DNA of 9,707 nt from DATGQT01 sp035304085 (GTDB lineage Bacteria; Bacteroidota; Rhodothermia; Rhodothermales; Rubricoccaceae), in the NCBI GenBank assembly GCA_035304085.1, contig DATGQT010000094.1, positions 1 through 9,707 of the forward strand. Reading direction: 5' to 3'. The notes beneath the pieces were generated by a model. It saw only the letters and a list, made by a program, of their open reading frames with translations. It had not been told where the DNA came from and made no database searches. Shown here piece after piece: positions 5,883 to 9,707 of this stretch. Position numbers and translations under genes: made by a program. How positions within the stretch are numbered: position 1 is the first letter of the stretch; each line of letters starts with the position of its first letter.

Positions 5883-8006
5883 ATGACGCCGCCCCGCCGC
5901 CTGCCCCTCGCCCTCCTCCCGCTCGCGCTCGCGGGCTGCGCGCTCTTCGGCCCCCGCTACGTCGTCCCGGCGGTGCCGCCGTCGCCGCCCGGGGCGCTCG
6001 GCCGCCCGCCCGACGGCCTGCTGGAGCGGCCCGACCTCCAGCGCCTCGTGGACCTCCAGGTCCGCCGCCGGGGCGACTCCCTCGCGCACTTCCTCTCGTC
6101 GCCCGACGCGGCCGTCCGCGCGCGCGCCGCCTTCGCCCTCGGCTCCGTCCAGGACCCCGCGACCGTCCCCTCGCTGCTCCCCCTCCTCGACGACCCCGAG
6201 CCCAAAGTCCGCGCCGACGCCGCCTTCGCCCTCGGCCAGACGGCCGACTCGACCTCTTCGCTCCGCCTCGTCAACGCGCTGGAGCGCGAGGACGACCCCG
6301 CCGTGCTCCGCGAGCTCCTCGACGCCCTCGGCAAGACGGGCTCGCTGGGCTCCCTCGACGCCCTCCTCGCCGCCGACCTCCCCGCCGCGCTGGAGCCGGC
6401 CCGCGCGCTCGCCGTCGCCCGCTACGGCCTCCGCGGCCTCCATCCCCCGGCCGCCGTGGCCTGGCTCGCGGAGCGCCTGACGGCGCCCGACCCGGCGCTC
6501 CGCGAGAACGCCGCTTACCTCTTCGGCCGCCTCCGCGACCCCGCGCCCTGGCTCGCCGAGGCCGACCGCGTCCGCGCCGCCTTCGCTACGCTCGCGCCCG
6601 GCGACCCCGCACGCATGCACCTCGCCAATGCCCTCGCCCGCCTCGAGACCAGCAGCGACTTCGCGCTCCTCCGCGATGCCCTCGCCAACGACCCCGACTG
6701 GCGCGTCCGCACGAACGCCGCGCGTGCCCTGGGGAGCTTTGAAGCGGCAGGGCCTCCTGATTTTGGAGATGCCCTCCTTCCCGCGCTCGGTGACCAGAGC
6801 CATCACGTCACGCAGACCGTGGCCGGAGTGCTCGCTGCGAACCCCACCAGTCTATCACCAATGCAGGCCGCAACGGTGGCCGAGTGGGTGATGAACCATG
6901 AGGATGACTGGCTCGTGGCGGGCGCCCTCCTCCCCGTCCTCGTCCACCACGGCCGCACCGACACGGCACTCGGATGGATCGAGGACCAGGACGATCCGTT
7001 CGCCCGCGCCCTGGGCGTCTCGGCCCTCGGCGGCGCGACGGACCCCACGACGCTCGACCTCCTCTTCGACGAGGCCGACGCCGAGGACCCGCGCGTGGCC
7101 TACGCCGCGCTCGAAGGGCTGAAGGCCCGCTGGGCCGCCTCGCGCGAGACGGCCGACGTCCCCACGCGGGGCCGCTACTACCAGGCCTTCGCTGAGGCCC
7201 TCCGCCGCCGCGACCTCGCCACGGCCTACGCCGCCGCCCCCGTCCTCGCCGACAGCCTCTTCTGGGCGCTAGGCAGCGGCGCGCTCCTCCGCGAGGTCTA
7301 CGCGCAGATGGAGGCGCCCGAGGACATCGAGCCGATGGTCGAGATCGTGCGGGCCGTCGGGCGGGTGCGCGACGGGGAGGAGATCGAGTTCCTCGTCAGC
7401 GTGATCATCGAGGCGCCGCACCCGGTCCTCCGCGAGGCCGCCGAGGCCGCCCTCGATGGCCGCCTCGAGGAGGGCATCGACGTGGCGACGTCGGGGCCGG
7501 AGGACCCGCCGACGGTCGAGATCAACTGGGAGCGGCTCGTCCCGCTCGGCCCGCGCCCGCTGCTGACGCTGTTCACCGAGCGCGGCGCGGTCGTGATCGA
7601 GCTCGACGCCGAGCAGGCGCCGCAGACGGTCTACAAGCTGTGGCGGACGGCCGTGCGCGGGGAGTACGACGGGGTCCCGTTCCACCGCGTCGTCCCCAAC
7701 TTCGTCGTCCAGGGCGGCGACTTCTACCGGGGCGACGGGTTCGGCGGGCCGGAGGTGCCGATCCGGAGCGAGTTCACGCGGCTCCGCTACGCGACCGGCA
7801 CGGCCGGGATGGCGAGCGCGGGGAAGGACACCGAGGGCGTGCAGTACTTCGTCACGCACAGCCCGCAGCCCCACCTCGACGGCCGCTACACCGCCTTCGG
7901 CCGCGTCGTCGTGGGGCAGGACGTGGCGGACCGGCTCGAGCAGGGCGACCGCGTGCTGCGGGCCGTGGTCACGCCTACGGACGAGCGAAGGGCGACTGGC
8001 GATTAG
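5883..8006 (+). CDS. HEAT-repeat lipoprotein with C-terminal cyclophilin-type peptidyl-prolyl isomerase
   Basis: The 707-residue product starts with a lipoprotein signal (LPLALLPLALAGC; lipobox Cys19), placing it on an envelope membrane. Residues from about 60 to 530 contain HEAT/PBS-like repeats, clearest at 74-160 (AAVRARAAFALGSVQDP, then PKVRADAAFALGQTAD), predicting an alpha-solenoid for protein binding. Residues 560-700 form a cyclophilin domain: FTERGAVVIELD, FHRVVPNFVVQGGD with catalytic Arg602, AGMASAGKDTEGVQYFVTHS, and HLDGRYTAFGRVVVG. The Trp that supports cyclosporin binding in human CypA is replaced by His (PHLDG). Likely role: a surface or periplasmic foldase whose solenoid holds clients or partners (inference). 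ATG at 5883 directly precedes the signal sequence; no Shine-Dalgarno is seen. Codons 285-342 (6738-6908) use many A/T-ending codons, unlike the rest of the gene. The TAG stop lies within heptamer repeats. The nearest visible promoter is that of the tRNA; its own promoter was not found. Confidence 0.93.
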   Translation: MTPPRRLPLALLPLALAGCALFGPRYVVPAVPPSPPGALGRPPDGLLERPDLQRLVDLQVRRRGDSLAHFLSSPDAAVRARAAFALGSVQDPATVPSLLPLLDDPEPKVRADAAFALGQTADSTSSLRLVNALEREDDPAVLRELLDALGKTGSLGSLDALLAADLPAALEPARALAVARYGLRGLHPPAAVAWLAERLTAPDPALRENAAYLFGRLRDPAPWLAEADRVRAAFATLAPGDPARMHLANALARLETSSDFALLRDALANDPDWRVRTNAARALGSFEAAGPPDFGDALLPALGDQSHHVTQTVAGVLAANPTSLSPMQAATVAEWVMNHEDDWLVAGALLPVLVHHGRTDTALGWIEDQDDPFARALGVSALGGATDPTTLDLLFDEADAEDPRVAYAALEGLKARWAASRETADVPTRGRYYQAFAEALRRRDLATAYAAAPVLADSLFWALGSGALLREVYAQMEAPEDIEPMVEIVRAVGRVRDGEEIEFLVSVIIEAPHPVLREAAEAALDGRLEEGIDVATSGPEDPPTVEINWERLVPLGPRPLLTLFTERGAVVIELDAEQAPQTVYKLWRTAVRGEYDGVPFHRVVPNFVVQGGDFYRGDGFGGPEVPIRSEFTRLRYATGTAGMASAGKDTEGVQYFVTHSPQPHLDGRYTAFGRVVVGQDVADRLEQGDRVLRAVVTPTDERRATGD

Positions 8007-8041
8007 CGATTGGTAGGAGGGACTCCAATCGCCCTTCGCTC
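7983..8041. terminator. Nested inverted repeats/heptamers between convergent genes; probable bidirectional terminator
   Basis: GAGCGAAGGGCGA (7983-7995) is the perfect complement of 8029-8041 (13 bp). A second perfect 8-bp stem, GCGATTGG (8006-8013) with CCAATCGC (8025-8032), encloses the loop TAGGAGGGACT. The right arms overlap by four bases, so the two stems compete in part. The plus strand from 7991 reads GGCGACT, GGCGATT, AGCGATT; the minus strand from about 8054 reads GGCGATG, AGCGATG, AGCGAAG, GGCGATT. The structure contains the TAG stop of the HEAT-cyclophilin gene and precedes the porD stop, where bidirectional termination would be expected. There is no T-tract. Confidence 0.65.
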
Positions 8042-8059
8042 ATCGCTCATCGCCCTCCC

Positions 8060-8962
8060 CTACTGCACGATCTGGTCGTACGTCGCCAGGTGCGGTGTGT
8101 CCATCTCGATGAGGAGCTCGTAGGCCTCGTTGCGGCGGGGGGCGTCGGCGAGGAGGGCGGCGAGCTCGGTGTGCTTCGCCGAGAAGAACACGTCGGTGGC
8201 GAAGCGGCGCGCGTTGAACTCGTCGTAGAGCGCGTTGAGGCTGGCGAGCACCTCCATCGCGCGCTCCCACGCCTCCTCGTGCTCCGTCGTGAAGTGGTCG
8301 AGGACGCCGAAGTGGTAGGCGAAGTGGGCGCGGCGGAGCGGCTCGAAGCGGGGGTCGAGCAGCTGCGTGATGAGGGCGCCGCGCGTGCGCTCGTCGCCGA
8401 CGAGGAACCACCCCTCGGCGTTGACGCCGCGCGCGAGCTCGGCGATGGCGCGGGCCCGCTCGAAGTACCGCTGCCCCCCCAACTCCGAGAACGTGTCGTA
8501 GTCGTAGCCGAGGATGAGGTTGGCGTAGAAGTCGAGGACGGAGACGAAGGCGTCGAACCGGTTGGGGCTGTAGATGAGGCCCTGGCCCTGGGTGTAGGTG
8601 AACGGCCCCCAGCGGTTGTCCTGGACGACGAACGTCTGCGTCGGCAGCGGCGAGCCGTAGATGGGCCGCGAGGCGCTGACGGTGAGTTGGGCCTCGAACG
8701 TGTTGAGGTTGAGCGCGCGCTGGAACACGATGTCCATGCGGCAATCGATCCGCTCGCGGTCGAGGAATACGTCGTCGGTCCAGGCGCGGTCGTTGAGGTA
8801 GCGCTCGATCTCCAGCTTGAGGTCGGTGAGGTGGGCGAACTCGGAGCCCTGGAGCGCGCTGATGTTGACGCTGACGGTGCAGCGAAGCTCCTGCGCCCGC
8901 ACGGGGGCGAAGACGAGGAGGCCGGCGGCGAGGAGGATCGGGAGGAAAATGGAGCGACGCAT
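8060..8962 (-). CDS. porD: PorD-family protein (DUF4835), type IX secretion-associated
   Basis: The 300-residue product matches the DUF4835/PorD family, an exported Bacteroidota protein annotated with the type IX secretion system; its molecular role is poorly defined. Residues 1-23 form a signal peptide (MRRSIFLPILLAAGLLVFAPVRA, cleavage before QEL). The mature N-terminus has the family pattern ELRCTVSVN followed by LKLEIERYLNDRAWTDDVF and ERIDCRMDI, including the two conserved Cys. The central signature LGYDYDTFSELGGQRYFERA and length also fit the family. ATG at 8962 is chosen because it opens the signal peptide. It converges on the HEAT-cyclophilin gene and is divergent from an outer-membrane protein gene, with a Bacteroidota-style promoter in between. 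Familiar Bacteroidota neighbours such as coaBC or recN are absent here. Confidence 0.9.
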   Translation of the reverse strand: MRRSIFLPILLAAGLLVFAPVRAQELRCTVSVNISALQGSEFAHLTDLKLEIERYLNDRAWTDDVFLDRERIDCRMDIVFQRALNLNTFEAQLTVSASRPIYGSPLPTQTFVVQDNRWGPFTYTQGQGLIYSPNRFDAFVSVLDFYANLILGYDYDTFSELGGQRYFERARAIAELARGVNAEGWFLVGDERTRGALITQLLDPRFEPLRRAHFAYHFGVLDHFTTEHEEAWERAMEVLASLNALYDEFNARRFATDVFFSAKHTELAALLADAPRRNEAYELLIEMDTPHLATYDQIVQ

Positions 8963-9002
8963 GCGGCGGTAAACGTCGTCTGCTGTATGTTCTGCGCGGA
9001 CA

Positions 9003-9031
9003 CCAATCTAACGCCCGCTCCAGCCCTCCAA
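9003..9031 (-). promoter_or_regulatory. Candidate Bacteroidota-type promoter for porD
   Basis: On the minus strand, TTG (9031-9029) is followed after 18 nt by TAGATTGG (9010-9003). This agrees with the TTTG / about 19 nt / TAnnTTTG pattern with one mismatch in the -7 box. It lies about 40 nt upstream of the porD ATG, giving a short leader. The region is locally AT-richer than its surroundings. Prediction by eye only. Confidence 0.45.
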
Positions 9032-9050
9032 CGCCGCGCGCTCGGGAATT

Positions 9051-9707
9051 ATGCGTACCCCTCGTTTCAACGAAAGGGCGAGCGGGAGAAGGGGAGCGAG
9101 GAGGAAGGGGCGAACGCGCCCCCTCTCCCCCCTTCCCCCATTCTCCCCGTCTCCCTTTCTCCTCCTCGCCCTCCTCCTCGCGGCGCCCGCCGTGCGCGCC
9201 CAGCTCGCCGAGGGCGGCGCGCGCGCCCTCGGCGTCGGCCGCGCGGCGACGGCGCTCGAGGGCGAGGCGTGGGGCGAGTTCAACCCCGCCACCTGGGCGG
9301 CCCTCCGCGCCCCCACGGCCGACCTCCTCGCCAGCCAGGCCTTCGGGCTGGACGCGCTCCGCCTCGTCGCCCTCGCCGCCGCCTACCCCACGCCCTACGC
9401 CACCCTCGCCGGCAACGCCCGCACCTACGGCGGCGAGGGCTACCGCGAGACGCGGCTCGGGCTCGGCGCCGCGCGGGCCGTCCCGATCAGCGCCACGCGC
9501 CGGCTCGGCCTCGGCCTCCAGGTCCAGCTCCACAGCGTCTCCATCGAGGGGTTCGGCTCGGCGAGCACGGTGTCGGTCTCGGCGGGGACGCAGGTGGAGG
9601 TGCTGCCGGGGCTCACCGCCGGCCTCCACGCCCGCAACGTCTCGCGCGTGGGGCGGAGCGAGGAGGACGCCCTCACGAGCCCGCTCTCGACGGCGCCGGC
9701 CCTCGCC
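9051..9707 (+). CDS. Outer-membrane protein, PorV/PorQ- or FadL-like (partial, 3' end outside window)
   Basis: The frame is open from ATG 9051 to the window end (219 codons). A signal peptide core SPFLLLALLLAAPAVRA ends at Ala50, with cleavage before Gln51. The mature start GGARALGVGRAATALEGEAW followed by EFNPATWAAL resembles the N-terminal signature of PorV/PorQ and FadL-type barrels (gMGrA.tA....a.fwNPA). The rest alternates small, aromatic and polar residues as in beta-barrel strands (ETRLGLGAARAVPI, LGLGLQVQLHSV). PorV/PorQ proteins serve type IX secretion, and the divergent porD makes that attractive, but the family call is tentative. The start is odd: about 33 Arg/Pro-rich residues precede the hydrophobic core, and they are encoded by a hairpin-forming repeat. 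No other ATG, GTG or TTG lies in frame between 9051 and 9192. A non-canonical start closer to the core is possible. Confidence 0.65.
   Translation, partial: MRTPRFNERASGRRGARRKGRTRPLSPLPPFSPSPFLLLALLLAAPAVRAQLAEGGARALGVGRAATALEGEAWGEFNPATWAALRAPTADLLASQAFGLDALRLVALAAAYPTPYATLAGNARTYGGEGYRETRLGLGAARAVPISATRRLGLGLQVQLHSVSIEGFGSASTVSVSAGTQVEVLPGLTAGLHARNVSRVGRSEEDALTSPLSTAPALA
9084..9147. repeat. Imperfect G-rich/C-rich hairpin inside the signal-peptide region
   Basis: GGGAGAA (9084-9090) pairs with TTCTCCC (9141-9147), GGGG (9091-9094) with CCCC (9136-9139) past a bulged A, and the tip GGGGCG (9107-9112) with CGCCCC (9117-9122) around AACG. The right side holds CCCCCATTCTCCC (9135-9147), the core of the tandem repeat at 970-1001. 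It is translated in the frame of the outer-membrane protein if that gene starts at 9051. Confidence 0.6.

Noticed and set aside
5675..6742. Plus-strand open frame beginning with VAELVDAPDLGSGG
   Set aside because: This is the well-known spurious translation of a tRNA-Leu gene, continuing as Pro/Arg-rich shadow of the HEAT gene.
5649..6806. Upstream extension of the peptidase frame by 386 codons
   Set aside because: It crosses the tRNA and the HEAT gene in antisense, and a clean signal peptide starts at the ATG at 5648.
1881..8060. Intergenic repeats as a CRISPR array or insertion-sequence ends
   Set aside because: Units are 7-16 nt without regular spacers, and there is no transposase, target duplication or cas gene nearby.
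8040..9629. Long minus-strand frame overlapping porD in another phase
   Set aside because: The porD frame has a signal peptide and family motifs; this one is Arg/His/Pro-rich shadow.
1..9707. A defence, toxin-antitoxin or biosynthetic system
   Set aside because: No nuclease, small paired genes, helicase, methyltransferase or synthase motifs were found; the DprA-like protein alone is not enough.

Overview
The window is very GC-rich, with nearly all third codon positions G or C. It carries two protein families that are essentially restricted to Bacteroidota and relatives: an S46 dipeptidyl-peptidase and a PorD/DUF4835 protein. Together with a PorV/PorQ- or FadL-like outer-membrane protein and no obvious Shine-Dalgarno sequences, this points to a high-GC member of the Rhodothermota (Rhodothermales; Salinibacter/Rubricoccaceae-like). 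That placement is inferred from gene content and composition only.

Layout. (1) Positions 34-1902, plus strand: a divergent DprA-like Rossmann protein, followed without a gap by an alkaline-phosphatase-superfamily metalloenzyme (phosphoglycerate-mutase-like). The metalloenzyme's conserved frame has no ordinary start codon. (2) Positions 1944-5648, minus strand: an S46 peptidase of DPP7 type followed by a degenerate-receiver plus three-PAS protein with no output domain. (3) Positions 5690-8006, plus strand: tRNA-Leu(TAG) with a strong hairpin terminator, then a lipoprotein of HEAT repeats fused to a C-terminal cyclophilin domain. (4) Positions 8060-8962, minus strand: porD, divergent from (5) a plus-strand outer-membrane protein from 9051 that runs off the window.

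Most products are predicted to be exported (peptidase, HEAT-cyclophilin lipoprotein, PorD, outer-membrane protein), so the right half looks like an envelope, folding and secretion neighbourhood. No defence system, prophage, insertion sequence or CRISPR array is visible.

The least ordinary signal is in the junctions. Both convergent junctions (around 1881-1955 and 7983-8060) hold degenerate heptamers of the form GGSGATR on opposite strands, which fold into hairpins and actually make the stop codons of three genes. Related G-rich/C-rich palindromes or tandem C-rich repeats sit between the peptidase and the PAS gene, before the metalloenzyme, and inside the signal-peptide region of the outer-membrane protein. 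They look like one family of dispersed repeats that has shaped gene ends, and in two cases gene starts.
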